A DNA stretch of 39,018 bases from Bacillus sp. CH140a_4T (GCF_008923725.1 NZ_WBPF01000016.1:787473-826490), one strand, 5' to 3'. Counted from the first letter of the stretch, positions 1 to 8,850 are shown. A program made the numbers and translations. The notes: a model not told the origin generated them from the sequence alone.

Positions 1-1200
1 GCTTATTTAGCATTAATTGATGGTTCTGTCGATTTGGACGAAATAGTCAATAGAGGTAGAGGGGTTATTACTTTTGTTTGTCCAATGCCATATAAATTAG
101 GAGAAATCAATACTCACAAATTTACGCAAGAGTGGTCTACAGAAACAACTTCTTATTTTACTAATAAAGGAAGTGTAGAAGCTCCAGCGTTAATTGAAAT
201 GACAGTGAAAAAACCAAGTACATTTTTAGATGTATGGTTTGGAGAGTATCCGCATAATCGTGATTATTTCAGAATAGGCTACCCTCTGACTGTGGAAGAA
301 ACCACTGTACAAGAACGTGAAAGAGTCATGTGGGATGAAATGGCTACTCCTATAGGATGGACACCTGTCACTGGACAATTCGAGGAAATGAAAGGGACAG
401 GTAGTTTTAAATCGAGGGGTGGTTATGCACTGTATTGCGAAGATTACGGAAAAGAGGTAGGATTCTACGGTGCGATAGCTAAGAAAAACATTCCGGGCGG
501 TCCATTAAAAGACTTTGAAATGGAGGCATGGGTGACTTTAAAGTCCAAAAACATAGGTGAAATGGGACGTGTTGAAGTTCTTCTTTTAGATGAGACGAGT
601 AATGTGGTATCCCGCATCAATATGAATGATCTATATGCGACTGCTGAAATTACAAGGGCACATATGACAATTGGAAATAGCGGAACACCCAATAGTTTTC
701 GAAAATTAGTTGATACAAGTGGGTATTATTCCACTACATTTAACCAATTCCGAGGGCGTTTGCGTATCGCTAGACGGGGAAAGGTGTGGTCTGTATATGT
801 GGCTAAGTTTATAGATGGTACAGAAAAAGATGGCGCTTCATTAGTAGAACGTTGGATTGATGAAACAGGAAATCCGATGACAGAACGTAAAATTGCACAA
901 GTTATGATTGCGATTTGTAAGTGGGATAATCATCAACCTATTAACGAAATACAAATTGATGATTTGAAAATTTGGAAGGTAAACAAAGTTCCATCTAATG
1001 CACAACCATATATCTTTGATACTGGAGATAAAATTGTTATCGATACTGAGAAAAGTCTTGTCACGATTAACGGGAAGAATGCAATCAATATAAAAGAAAT
1101 CTTTAGTAATTTCCCTGTCGTAATACGTGGTGAAAATCGTATCGATATTATGCCGCCAGATGTAAACGCAACAATCAGTTATAGGGAGAGATATAGATGA
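1..1200 (+). CDS. Distal tail protein (Dit), evolved type, 5' end missing
   Basis: The frame is open from base 1, so the N-terminal part (probably about 100 residues) lies outside the window and 399 residues are visible. The first ~35 visible residues (…DGSVDLDEIVNRGRG…) match the second half of the siphovirus Dit core, which forms the hexameric hub under the tail tube. From about residue 110 to 330 there is an extra domain with a beta-rich, lectin/carbohydrate-binding look (it ends QINEIQIDDLKIWKV). The last 60 residues return to the Dit fold. Insertions of this kind define evolved Dits that help bind host wall sugars. The stop overlaps the ATG of the next tail gene (ATGA). Family assignment is from motif memory and the lectin role is inferred. 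Confidence 0.8.
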   Translation, partial: AYLALIDGSVDLDEIVNRGRGVITFVCPMPYKLGEINTHKFTQEWSTETTSYFTNKGSVEAPALIEMTVKKPSTFLDVWFGEYPHNRDYFRIGYPLTVEETTVQERERVMWDEMATPIGWTPVTGQFEEMKGTGSFKSRGGYALYCEDYGKEVGFYGAIAKKNIPGGPLKDFEMEAWVTLKSKNIGEMGRVEVLLLDETSNVVSRINMNDLYATAEITRAHMTIGNSGTPNSFRKLVDTSGYYSTTFNQFRGRLRIARRGKVWSVYVAKFIDGTEKDGASLVERWIDETGNPMTERKIAQVMIAICKWDNHQPINEIQIDDLKIWKVNKVPSNAQPYIFDTGDKIVIDTEKSLVTINGKNAINIKEIFSNFPVVIRGENRIDIMPPDVNATISYRERYR

Positions 1201-4200
1201 GAACCCCAAGTGGAATTTTGCATGTTGTGGATTTTAAAACGGATCAAATCGTCGCAGCTATCCAGCCAGAGGACTATTGGGATGACAAACGGCATTGGGA
1301 ACTTAAAAATAATGTTGACATGTTGGATTTCACCGCTTTTGATGGAACAGACCATGCAGTTACGTTACAACAACAGAATCTTGTTTTAAAAGAAGTTCGT
1401 GATGGAAGAATCGTACCATATGTTATTACAGAGACTGAAAAAAATTCCGATAAACGATCTATTACCACATATGCTTCAGGAGCTTGGATTCAAATTGCTA
1501 AATCAGGGATTATAAAACCACAGCGGATAGAGAGTAAGACGGTTAATGAGTTTATTGATTTAGCACTTTTAGGTATGAAGTGGCAACGTGGAATTACTGA
1601 ATATGCTGGATTTCATACGATGACCATCGATGAATATATGGATCCACTCACTTTTTTAAAGAAGATTGCATCTTTATTTAAACTAGAAATTCGATATCGT
1701 GTTGAGATTAAAGGTTCAAGAATCATCGGCTGGTATGTAGATATGATTCAAAAGCGTGGGCATGATACAGGCAAAGAAATAGAATTAGGAAAAGATTTAG
1801 TCGGTGTTACGCGTATTGAACATACACGTAATATTTGCACTGCTTTAGTTGGATTTGTAAAAGGTGAAGGTGACAAAGTAATCACTATCGAAAGCATTAA
1901 TAAAGGTCTACCCTATATCGTAGATGCAGATGCGTTTCAAAGATGGAATGAACACGGACAACATAAATTCGGTTTTTATACACCAGAAACAGAAGAACTA
2001 GACATGACTCCAAAACGTTTACTGACGCTTATGGAAATAGAATTGAAAAAGCGTGTCAATTCCTCAATCTCTTATGAAGTGGAAGCACAATCGATTGGTC
2101 GTATTTTTGGCCTAGAACACGAATTAATTAACGAAGGCGACACGATCAAAATTAAAGATACAGGGTTTACACCAGAATTATATCTTGAAGCGCGAGTAAT
2201 AGCTGGAGATGAATCTTTTACAGACCCAACGCAAGATAAATATGAATTCGGAGATTATCGTGAGATTGTTAATCAAAATGAGGAATTAAGAAAAATTTAC
2301 AATCGTATTCTTAGTTCGCTTGGCAATAAACAAGAAATGATAGACCAGCTAGATAAACTAGTGAACGAAGCTAACGAAACTGCTAGTAATGCGAAGAAGG
2401 AGTCAGAAGCAGCAAAAGCACTTGCTGAAAAAGTACAAGAGAATATTAAAAATAATACCGTTGAAATTATAGAATCCAAGAATCCGCCAACAACAGGTCT
2501 TAAACCTTTTAAAACGCTTTGGCGTGATATTAGTAATGGAAAGCCCGGTATTTTAAAAATATGGACAGGTACAGCGTGGGAATCGGTTGTACCCGATGTT
2601 GAATCGGTTAAACAAGAAACACTTGAGCAGGTTAATAAAGATATTCAATCTACAAAAACAGAGTTGAATCAAAAGGTTCAAGAGGCACAGAATCAGGCGA
2701 CAGGACAATTTAACGAAGTAAAGGGAAGTTTACAGGGTGTTAGTCGCACAATTTCTGATGTGCAAACCGAACAAGGTAATATTAATAAAAAAGTGACTCA
2801 AATAGAGCAAACTTCAGATGGATTTAAAACTTCTATCGAATCATTAACTAAAAAAGATGGTGAGATTAGTAATAAATTAAATACGGTTGAATCAACTGTA
2901 GAAGGTACGAAAAAGACAATATCTGATGTACAGCAAACAACAAGTGAATTAACTAAAACAACAACTGAAATTAAAGAAGAAGCTGGACGTACAAAAGAAC
3001 GAATGGAACAAATTAATAGTAAAGTTGACGGTTTAGAAGTCGGTACCACTAACTTAATTGATGGGACGGAATTCATTGATGCTAGTGGTTGGAGTCGATG
3101 GAGTACAATTGGTTCTGTACGCGTATTAGATCAAAGTGGGTTAAAAGACGCGTTACCTTATCCGCGCTGTTTATTAGTTGAATCTCAAGAAGGTGGCAAA
3201 CAGTTAGCTGTGCCGAATAACACCCCGTTTGGTGTGCAATGTAATGGAAGAAGTTTTTCTGTTAGGAAGGACCAAAGATACACAGTTTCAATGAATGTGG
3301 CAACTAGTGAATTAGGTCATACACTTGATTACACTTATATTATGTATACCGATAAAGTAAATCAAAAGATACCAGATATAAATATACTGTCATTTCCGCT
3401 CGTTGCTAAAATAAGCGATAGAGAGAACAACAACTACTATAGAGTTAAATTTACGTTTACAGCCACTAAGGACGATGACAAGGTGTTTATTCTTATTGGC
3501 GGTAGAACAAAGCGTGAATTAACAGGATCAAATGGTTATGCGTGGATTAGGGTCAACGCTTTAAAAGTAGAAAAAGGATCAATCGCAACTGATTGGAATA
3601 CATCTAATAATGATAAAGTGTCATTGCAAGTGTTCGAACAGAAAACAACTGATATTGAAAAAAGTGTAGATGGCGTAAAAACTACTGTAACAAATGTTCA
3701 AAACAGCCAAGCTGGATTCGAAAAACGCATGACTACAGTAGAACAAACAGCAAGCGGATTGTCCTCCACAGTTAGTAATTTAAATAATGTAGTGTCCGAT
3801 CAAGGAAAGAAGCTCACTGAAGCGAATACAAAACTTGAACAACAAGCAACAGCGATTGGGGCAAAAGTTGAGCTTAAACAAGTAGAGGATTATGTTGCTG
3901 GTTTTAAGATTCCTGAGTTGAAACAAACAGTTAATCAGAATAAACAAGATTTATTAGATGAATTAGCTAATAAGCTTGCAACTGAACAATTTAATCAAAA
4001 AATGACTCTAATCGATAACCGCTTTACTATCAATGAACAGGGGATTAATGCAGCAGCAAAAAAGACAGAAGTATATACGAAAACGCAAGCAGATGGACAA
4101 TTTGCAAAAGACTCTTATGTAAGAGATATGGAAACTCGTCTTCAGTTAACTGAAAAGGGCGTTAGTATATCTGTAAAAGAAAATGATGTAATTGCAGCAT

Positions 4201-5330
4201 TCAATATGAGTAAAGAAAACATTAAGTTAAATGCTGCACGAATAGATTTAGTTGGTAAAGTTAATGCTGAGTGGATTAAAGCTGGATTGCTGAGCGGTTG
4301 CCAAATTAGAACATCAAATACGGATAACTACGTTAGCTTAGATGACCAATTTATACGTCTCTATGAAAGAGGAGTTGCTAGAGCGTTTCTGGGGCACTAC
4401 AGAAGATCAGATGGCGCAGTACAACCGACTTTTATCTTAGGGTCCGATGAAAAGACTAATGCTCCAGAAGGCACTTTGTTTATGTCTCAAGCAGGTGCAG
4501 GATGGTCAGGGGCTTATGCGAGCATTGGTATTAGTGATGGTATAGTTGATGGCTCAGTTCAAAAGTCTGTGTATTGGGAGTTACAAAGAATCGGATTAAG
4601 TGTTCTATATGCTAATGATTACCATGTTTTTTATGCTGGGAGTGGGCGTTGGTATTTTAGAAGAGGAAAACCGGGTCTATATCAAACATCATTAGTCGTT
4701 GAAGATAATAGTACAGAATCTGATTTAAGATTACCTAATGTAACTATACGTAATAGCCGTGCAGCGGGATATACAGGAGTTATCCAACTGAAATCCTCTG
4801 TTACTCAAAATGGCTGGGGTGCTGTTCAAGGGAATTTTATGACCCCTTCACTACGGGAGTATAAATCTAATATCCGTGATATTTCTTTTTCCGCCTTAGA
4901 AAAAATTAGAAGTCTTAAAATTAGACAATTTAATTATAAGAATGCGGTAAACGAACTTTACCGGATGAGAGAAGAGAGAAGTCCTAATGATCCACCGTTG
5001 ACAACAGAAGATATTAAAACATACTACGGTTTAATCGTAGATGAATGTGATGAAATGTTTGTGGATGAAAGCGGGAAAGGAATTCACTTGTATTCATACG
5101 CATCCATTGGAATTAAAGGTTTACAAGAAGTTGATGCAACAGTACAGGAACAGAAGGTAGAAATAACAAATCTAAAATTACATTTACAGGAAGTTAATAC
5201 AACAGTACAAGAACAGAAAGTAGAAATAGCAAATCTAAAATTACAAGTAGCTAGTCAAGAAGATCGGATAGCCCGATTAGAAGAGTTATTACTACAAAAA
5301 TTAATAAATAAGAAACCAGAGCAGCCATAA
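1197..5330 (+). CDS. Tail-associated lysin / receptor-binding tail tip protein with S74 chaperone domain
   Basis: This 1377-residue protein follows Dit, the usual place of the Tal spike. Residues 1-370 resemble the prophage endopeptidase tail (gp27-like) domain. Residues ~370-615 and ~805-1000 are Q/E/T-rich coiled coil. Residues ~616-800 (from GTTNLIDGTEF) look like a carbohydrate-binding jelly roll. Residues ~1000-1200 resemble gp58-like phage fibre segments. From about 1213 the C terminus is an intramolecular chaperone of the peptidase S74 type. Ser1218 and Lys1223 have the five-residue spacing of the Ser-Lys dyad that self-cleaves in endosialidase tailspikes. The ATG overlaps the previous stop and follows TAGGGAGAGATAG. 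It probably determines host range, as the equivalent protein does in Gamma-type phages. Confidence 0.85.
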   Translation: MRTPSGILHVVDFKTDQIVAAIQPEDYWDDKRHWELKNNVDMLDFTAFDGTDHAVTLQQQNLVLKEVRDGRIVPYVITETEKNSDKRSITTYASGAWIQIAKSGIIKPQRIESKTVNEFIDLALLGMKWQRGITEYAGFHTMTIDEYMDPLTFLKKIASLFKLEIRYRVEIKGSRIIGWYVDMIQKRGHDTGKEIELGKDLVGVTRIEHTRNICTALVGFVKGEGDKVITIESINKGLPYIVDADAFQRWNEHGQHKFGFYTPETEELDMTPKRLLTLMEIELKKRVNSSISYEVEAQSIGRIFGLEHELINEGDTIKIKDTGFTPELYLEARVIAGDESFTDPTQDKYEFGDYREIVNQNEELRKIYNRILSSLGNKQEMIDQLDKLVNEANETASNAKKESEAAKALAEKVQENIKNNTVEIIESKNPPTTGLKPFKTLWRDISNGKPGILKIWTGTAWESVVPDVESVKQETLEQVNKDIQSTKTELNQKVQEAQNQATGQFNEVKGSLQGVSRTISDVQTEQGNINKKVTQIEQTSDGFKTSIESLTKKDGEISNKLNTVESTVEGTKKTISDVQQTTSELTKTTTEIKEEAGRTKERMEQINSKVDGLEVGTTNLIDGTEFIDASGWSRWSTIGSVRVLDQSGLKDALPYPRCLLVESQEGGKQLAVPNNTPFGVQCNGRSFSVRKDQRYTVSMNVATSELGHTLDYTYIMYTDKVNQKIPDINILSFPLVAKISDRENNNYYRVKFTFTATKDDDKVFILIGGRTKRELTGSNGYAWIRVNALKVEKGSIATDWNTSNNDKVSLQVFEQKTTDIEKSVDGVKTTVTNVQNSQAGFEKRMTTVEQTASGLSSTVSNLNNVVSDQGKKLTEANTKLEQQATAIGAKVELKQVEDYVAGFKIPELKQTVNQNKQDLLDELANKLATEQFNQKMTLIDNRFTINEQGINAAAKKTEVYTKTQADGQFAKDSYVRDMETRLQLTEKGVSISVKENDVIAAFNMSKENIKLNAARIDLVGKVNAEWIKAGLLSGCQIRTSNTDNYVSLDDQFIRLYERGVARAFLGHYRRSDGAVQPTFILGSDEKTNAPEGTLFMSQAGAGWSGAYASIGISDGIVDGSVQKSVYWELQRIGLSVLYANDYHVFYAGSGRWYFRRGKPGLYQTSLVVEDNSTESDLRLPNVTIRNSRAAGYTGVIQLKSSVTQNGWGAVQGNFMTPSLREYKSNIRDISFSALEKIRSLKIRQFNYKNAVNELYRMREERSPNDPPLTTEDIKTYYGLIVDECDEMFVDESGKGIHLYSYASIGIKGLQEVDATVQEQKVEITNLKLHLQEVNTTVQEQKVEIANLKLQVASQEDRIARLEELLLQKLINKKPEQP
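5127..5252 (+). repeat. Tandem 63-bp coding repeat at the end of the tail tip gene
   Basis: Two adjacent 63-base units (5127-5189 and 5190-5252) encode near-identical 21-residue heptad segments: EVDATVQEQKVEITNLKLHLQ and EVNTTVQEQKVEIANLKLQVA, shown here only to compare them. They lie in the coiled coil after the S74 domain, the part expected to be released by autocleavage. Confidence 0.85.
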
Positions 5331-5344
5331 GCTGGTCTTTTTTT
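5319..5344 (+). terminator. Terminator-like hairpin overlapping the tail tip stop codon
   Basis: GAGCAGC and GCTGGTC pair with one mismatch around a CATAA loop that contains the stop codon, and seven T follow. The stem is weak, so partial termination ahead of the lysis genes is more likely than full termination. Confidence 0.5.
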
Positions 5345-5368
5345 ATTGTCTAAAAAGGGGTGGTTAAG

Positions 5369-5605
5369 GTGGAAGGGTTACAAGAAGTAAGAAGTGATGT
5401 TCAAGAAATCAAGCAAGAAATTAAAGAAATAAGATTAGAAGTGAAAAGCTTAGAAATACGAACAACAGGTAACGAAAAAGACATTATTAATATCAACAAG
5501 CAGTTAGATAAAATCAGCGCCAATACTACCTGGATTTTACGACTTATAGTTGGTGGAATTATTGGTGGTATTCTCACTTTCTTAATGAAAGGGGGTGGTA
5601 TGTAA
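5369..5605 (+). CDS. XhlA-like membrane-associated lysis protein
   Basis: This 78-residue protein has a long amphipathic coiled coil (residues ~3-50) followed by one membrane segment rich in Gly and Ile (~54-73) and a short basic end. That layout is typical of the haemolysin XhlA family, which works with a holin in Bacillus phage and PBSX lysis. I chose the GTG at 5369 because AAAAGGGGTGG lies 6-8 bases upstream; the in-frame GTG at 5360 would fall inside that ribosome site. The stop overlaps the holin start (TAATG). Confidence 0.8.
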   Translation: MEGLQEVRSDVQEIKQEIKEIRLEVKSLEIRTTGNEKDIININKQLDKISANTTWILRLIVGGIIGGILTFLMKGGGM

Positions 5606-5844
5606 TGGTTAGTTTTGCTGTAATAATTGGTGTTGTTATTGGGTTTTCACAGATTGTAAAAACAATGGGGTTACAAACAAAATATGTTCCGTTATTGAAT
5701 TTAACGCTTGGCATTGTGCTAGGCGTTTTATTTTTGGGCGGGGACATAAAATCAAATGTATTTCAAGGGATCATCATTGGACTGTCAGCAAGTGGACTGT
5801 TTGACCACACAAAAATTATGAAAAAGGATGCTGATGTAAAATGA
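5605..5844 (+). CDS. Holin
   Basis: This 79-residue protein has two hydrophobic segments (about residues 3-22 and 30-65, the second broken by a Gly-Gly-Asp turn) and a charged C terminus (KIMKKDADVK). It lies between the XhlA-like gene and the endolysin, and overlaps the endolysin start by four bases. A holin forms lesions in the cytoplasmic membrane to time lysis. Identification rests on topology and position rather than a family motif. The strong site GGGGGTGG lies just upstream of the ATG. Confidence 0.75.
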   Translation: MVSFAVIIGVVIGFSQIVKTMGLQTKYVPLLNLTLGIVLGVLFLGGDIKSNVFQGIIIGLSASGLFDHTKIMKKDADVK

Positions 5845-6896
5845 AAAAGACATTAAAACACATTTCTTCTATAGTTCTTACAGTTATTCTAGCGTTATCT
5901 ATTACAACAAGTGCTTTTGCTGACAGAATATTAATCATTCCTGATTTACCGAAGCAAGGATATAGAAATGGAGTAGGAGCGTATGAAGGTGTAGTTGCAC
6001 ATAGTACAGCGACTCCAGAAGCTCCAGCAATCAATATCCAACGTTATGAAACACGTACTTGGAGAAATGCATTTGTACATTATGCAGTTGATTGGGATGA
6101 AGTCATTCAAATTGCAGATACACGTTATATTGCGTATGGCGCTGGGCCAGCTGCTAACGCACGTTTTGTACATGTTGAACTTTGTGAGACTTCAGATTAT
6201 AGCAAGTTTAAGCGAAGCTATGACAAGTATGTAAAATTACTAGCGAAAATTTTACGTGATCGTGGACTTTCAGTAGAAAAAGGATTATGGACACATGATG
6301 ACGTAAGGAAATATCTTGGTGGAACAACTCACACTGATCCACTGGATTATTTAAAAAAATATGGTATATCTGAAGCTCAATTCCGAGCAGATGTAAAACG
6401 TGCTTATAATAACTCGGATATTTCTATTCCTGAACAACCTTCTAAACCAGCGGAAAAACCAACAGCCAATGTAGAAGGTGTAGCTTATATTGAAGGGTAT
6501 AATGTAAATCTACGCAAAGGCCCAGATGCAAGCTATTCTGTTATTAGTCAATTAAATAAACCAGAGGCTTATAAAGTTTGGGGGGAAAAGGACGGATGGC
6601 TAAATTTAGGTTGGGATCAGTGGGTAAAATATAATCCATCGTATATCCGATTTAAAAAGAACGAACCTGTAAGTTCAGTTGCTGGAAAACGTGTAGTGTC
6701 GAAAGTGAATAATCTCAGATTTTACAGTGCTCCATCGTGGGAAGATAAGTATGTTGCAGGTACTGTAGATGTAGGATTAGGTTTTACGATTGACGCAACG
6801 GTAATGGTAAATGGTTCCCCACAATACAAAGTGCACAATAGTAAAGGAACAACATACTATATCACAGCAAGTGAAGCCTATGTGTATGTGAAGTGA
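5841..6896 (+). CDS. Endolysin: N-acetylmuramoyl-L-alanine amidase with signal peptide
   Basis: This 351-residue lysin cuts the amide bond between muramic acid and L-alanine. Residues 1-27 form a classical Sec signal peptide: MKK, a hydrophobic core, then SAFA before Asp28. Residues ~30-190 are an Amidase_2 (PGRP-like) fold. By analogy with AmpD/AmiD the zinc ligands would be His54 (AHST), His152 (THDDV) and Asp166 (HTDP), with Glu113 catalytic. Residues ~210-272 are an SH3-type domain (NVNLRKGPDASYSVI). Residues ~282-351 resemble the wall-binding domain of cereus-group amidases (Amidase02_C). Most endolysins lack a signal peptide and need a holin, so export by Sec is notable here. A strong terminator follows. 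Confidence 0.93.
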   Translation: MKKTLKHISSIVLTVILALSITTSAFADRILIIPDLPKQGYRNGVGAYEGVVAHSTATPEAPAINIQRYETRTWRNAFVHYAVDWDEVIQIADTRYIAYGAGPAANARFVHVELCETSDYSKFKRSYDKYVKLLAKILRDRGLSVEKGLWTHDDVRKYLGGTTHTDPLDYLKKYGISEAQFRADVKRAYNNSDISIPEQPSKPAEKPTANVEGVAYIEGYNVNLRKGPDASYSVISQLNKPEAYKVWGEKDGWLNLGWDQWVKYNPSYIRFKKNEPVSSVAGKRVVSKVNNLRFYSAPSWEDKYVAGTVDVGLGFTIDATVMVNGSPQYKVHNSKGTTYYITASEAYVYVK

Positions 6897-6899
6897 AAA

Positions 6900-6936
6900 G
6901 AGGGATTCCCAACTTATTGGGAATCCCTCCTTTTTT
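6900..6936 (+). terminator. Strong terminator after the lysis cassette
   Basis: A 13-bp perfect stem (AGGGATTCCCAA with TTGGGAATCCCT, plus a closing G-C) with a CTTA loop is followed by six T. On the other strand the stem is followed by CTTTTC, so it may also stop the converging leftward operon. Confidence 0.92.
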
Positions 6937-7264
6937 ACTGTTTCCATTCAATCAGACTACGTTTATTACATCTATGACAAATAAAAGCTTCAGCTTTATG
7001 TACAACTGGTTGTTTTTTACTACAGTTAGGACATTTCACAAGTTGTTTCCCCAGTGCTTTATACATGAAAATAACTGAGAAAAACGCTAATCCGATAGCA
7101 GGTAAAATTCCGATGATAGTAAAGAATAATGCTACTGAAACAAGCAGACCTAATATACCAATTGAGAAGTATATAAATCTTTTTAATTGATTACCTGTAG
7201 AACTTTTCTTTTCTTGTAATTTTATAATGAAAGTTTCTCCATCTGTAGTCTTTCTTAATTCCAC
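6935..7264 (-). CDS. Membrane protein with C-terminal zinc ribbon
   Basis: This 109-residue protein has a charged N terminus, two adjacent membrane segments (about residues 28-50 and 52-70) and a cytoplasmic C-terminal zinc ribbon, CPNC…CHRC. The GTG start is preceded by GGAGGGG. It is the last gene of a leftward three-gene group and converges on the endolysin across a shared terminator. I recognise no named family. A membrane anchor with a nucleic-acid-type zinc finger is compatible with a regulator or a host-modification gene expressed in the lysogen. Confidence 0.75.
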   Translation of the reverse strand: MELRKTTDGETFIIKLQEKKSSTGNQLKRFIYFSIGILGLLVSVALFFTIIGILPAIGLAFFSVIFMYKALGKQLVKCPNCSKKQPVVHKAEAFICHRCNKRSLIEWKQ

Positions 7265-7331
7265 AAAATCCCCTCCATATATTAAATAAGCTGTGCTAAT
7301 TAAAATAATATGAGAAGTGAAGTTTCATTTC

Positions 7332-7916
7332 TTATGTAAGCTCTTTTGAAACAACGGTACTGTTTAAATAAATTTTATCTACTTGTTCTTTGTTATATCC
7401 GTACAGGAGAGTTTCTTTATCATCGATGAATAAGCAAGTGCCTACATTAAATCCTCTGCATCCAGCCATAAATTTCGGGAGTTTAGGAATAAAGCCAACT
7501 GCTTCAATATCCATCAAAATAAAGCGTACTGGAATTGCTTTTTTATTTTGCTGTACACCTTTTAACATATGATTCATAAATGAAAAAATTTGACTTCCCA
7601 TATCCGGAATGAAGTCTTCTTGTTGCTGATCATAGTCTGTATACGTGAAATAAACAACAGTTTTACGCTTTAATAATTGCAATAAATCTTGTTTAGAATT
7701 TGAATGTAAGTCTGTATAGGGAAGTAATAGTATTTCGAAGTCTTGATTATATTTTTGAGCAGATGTTTTTTGATACATAATTCCCTTGTAATCAAGTACA
7801 AATAAAGATTCTTCCTCAAAATTATTGATGAAATCTTCAACTTCAACTAGTCCCTCTTCGGGGCGATAATAACCTTCGATTATTGTGTTAAATGTCTTAA
7901 AAGATGGTTTGTTCAT
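7332..7916 (-). CDS. TraG/VirD4-like protein lacking the P-loop
   Basis: This 194-residue protein has two stretches that resemble type IV coupling proteins. SLFVLDYKGIMYQKT matches the strand after the P-loop (usually SVFVTDPKGELYEKT). From VRFILMDIEAVGFIP through FMAGCRGFNVGT to YLNSTVV matches the Walker B/TraM-recognition end (usually VRFILDEFANIG.IP…R..NI…I.N). There is no Walker A motif and the Walker B acidic pair is altered (MDIE), so it should not hydrolyse ATP. I chose the ATG at 7916 because AGGAGTGA, which includes the upstream gene's stop, precedes it; a longer in-frame start at 7952 lacks a site. Function is unknown. It lies close to, but is transcribed away from, an FtsK-like ATPase gene. 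Confidence 0.7.
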   Translation of the reverse strand: MNKPSFKTFNTIIEGYYRPEEGLVEVEDFINNFEEESLFVLDYKGIMYQKTSAQKYNQDFEILLLPYTDLHSNSKQDLLQLLKRKTVVYFTYTDYDQQQEDFIPDMGSQIFSFMNHMLKGVQQNKKAIPVRFILMDIEAVGFIPKLPKFMAGCRGFNVGTCLFIDDKETLLYGYNKEQVDKIYLNSTVVSKELT

Positions 7917-7920
7917 GGGG

Positions 7921-8118
7921 TCACTCCTCTTCTTCACTCCATATATCTTCAATTTTCATGTCGAGAGCTTTTGCTATGCGCATAGCGACTCGTAGTGTCG
8001 GTTCGCTTTTCCCTCTAACTATCATACTTAATGTTTGATCTGTTATGCCAGCTCTTTTTGCTAATGCAGATTGTTTAATCATTCTATCGGATAAAATTAT
8101 TTTTAATTTACACTCCAT
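7921..8118 (-). CDS. Small XRE-family regulator
   Basis: This 65-residue protein is essentially a single helix-turn-helix (SALAKRAGITDQTLSMIVRGKSEPT) with an acidic tail, as in YozG/Cro-type regulators. GGGAGGG precedes the ATG at 8118; the longer reading frame to 8187 lacks a ribosome site. It is the first gene of the leftward operon, and its stop overlaps the ribosome site of the coupling-protein-like gene. The 159-base gap to the rightward operon must hold divergent promoters. It contains TTGTTGGACAAACAA (5-bp arms), a possible operator, but I found no convincing -35/-10 pair. Confidence 0.85.
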   Translation of the reverse strand: MECKLKIILSDRMIKQSALAKRAGITDQTLSMIVRGKSEPTLRVAMRIAKALDMKIEDIWSEEEE

Positions 8119-8277
8119 AAAATCCCTCCCTTTAAAACATTCAATCAATTTTTTGAAAAACCTTTTGATTTTTTTGTTGTTGGACAAACAAGTTTTTGTT
8201 TTCTAGTTCATATACCTATATTACTTCCACTTAGAAGACTACAAGGAAGAAGAGACAACAAGAAGGGAGAGTTCTAT

Positions 8278-8586
8278 ATGCGTTGGCAGTATAATCATTT
8301 AAACACAACTCCATATCTACATCCTTCAAAAGAATTAAGAGATATGTACAATGAATCAAGATCAAGAACAGAAACTCAATCAATTTTAAATCACATGAGA
8401 AATCATAAAGTTTTTAATAACAAAGAGTACAAAGGATATTTTAGTTTATCACAGGTAGTTGAAGAGGATTTATATGGTGAGGAAGAAGATATTTTGAACT
8501 GGGAAATTCTAATGGATTGTTATGATGTCGTTCTTACAAGAAAAGGTATTACATTTCGTGAAAAGGAAGAGGAGGAACAAGCATGA
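8278..8586 (+). CDS. Hypothetical protein, first gene of FtsK operon
   Basis: This 102-residue, hydrophilic, acidic protein has no motif I recognise and ends in an E-rich tail (EKEEEEQA). AGAAGGGAGAG precedes the ATG. The stop overlaps the start of the next gene (ATGA), so the two are translationally coupled and probably act in the same process as the downstream ATPase and replication-relaxation proteins. Confidence 0.75.
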   Translation: MRWQYNHLNTTPYLHPSKELRDMYNESRSRTETQSILNHMRNHKVFNNKEYKGYFSLSQVVEEDLYGEEEDILNWEILMDCYDVVLTRKGITFREKEEEEQA

Positions 8587-8765
8587 CTCTTGCTGGAGAA
8601 GCGATTATTATTTGGACGGCAACAGGGTTGTCAGTAGTTGCAATGAAGGCAGCAGAAAAAATGGGAAAAAGTGTTCCACATTGGCTTCCACGTGTCACTT
8701 TGTACACAACACTTACAGGCTCGTTTCTATACCTTCTACGTTATGTTCTCGTTTTATTTCTATGA
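8583..8765 (+). CDS. Small membrane protein
   Basis: This 60-residue protein has two predicted membrane helices (about residues 4-22 and 37-59) joined by a short basic turn (KAAEKMGKSVPHW). Its position between a soluble protein and an FtsK-like ATPase is reminiscent of the small membrane proteins next to coupling ATPases in conjugative elements, but no sequence motif proves that. GAGGAGG precedes its ATG and overlaps the end of the previous gene. Its end enters the inverted-repeat region. Confidence 0.7.
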   Translation: MTLAGEAIIIWTATGLSVVAMKAAEKMGKSVPHWLPRVTLYTTLTGSFLYLLRYVLVLFL

Positions 8766-8834
8766 AGGAATACGATGTGGAAACTTTTCATTCCTTATGT
8801 CATAAGGAATTTAGCTTGTATGCACGTATTCCTT
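8765..8834. repeat. Nested inverted repeats upstream of the FtsK-like gene
   Basis: The outer arms AAGGAATACG (8765-8774) and CGTATTCCTT (8825-8834) are a perfect 10-bp inverted repeat. They enclose a perfect 9-bp hairpin, ATTCCTTAT / ATAAGGAAT (8790-8810, 3-base loop). The heptamer AAGGAAT thus occurs four times in alternating orientation (8765, 8790, 8804, 8828). No T-run follows, so this is not a standard terminator. An operator, a nick site or a replication origin would fit. Confidence 0.85.
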
Positions 8835-8850
8835 GAAACAGGGATATATA

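Noticed and set aside
841-1209. Leftward 122-residue frame opposite the Dit gene end
   Set aside because: It is antisense to a clear gene, has no ribosome site and no recognisable motif.
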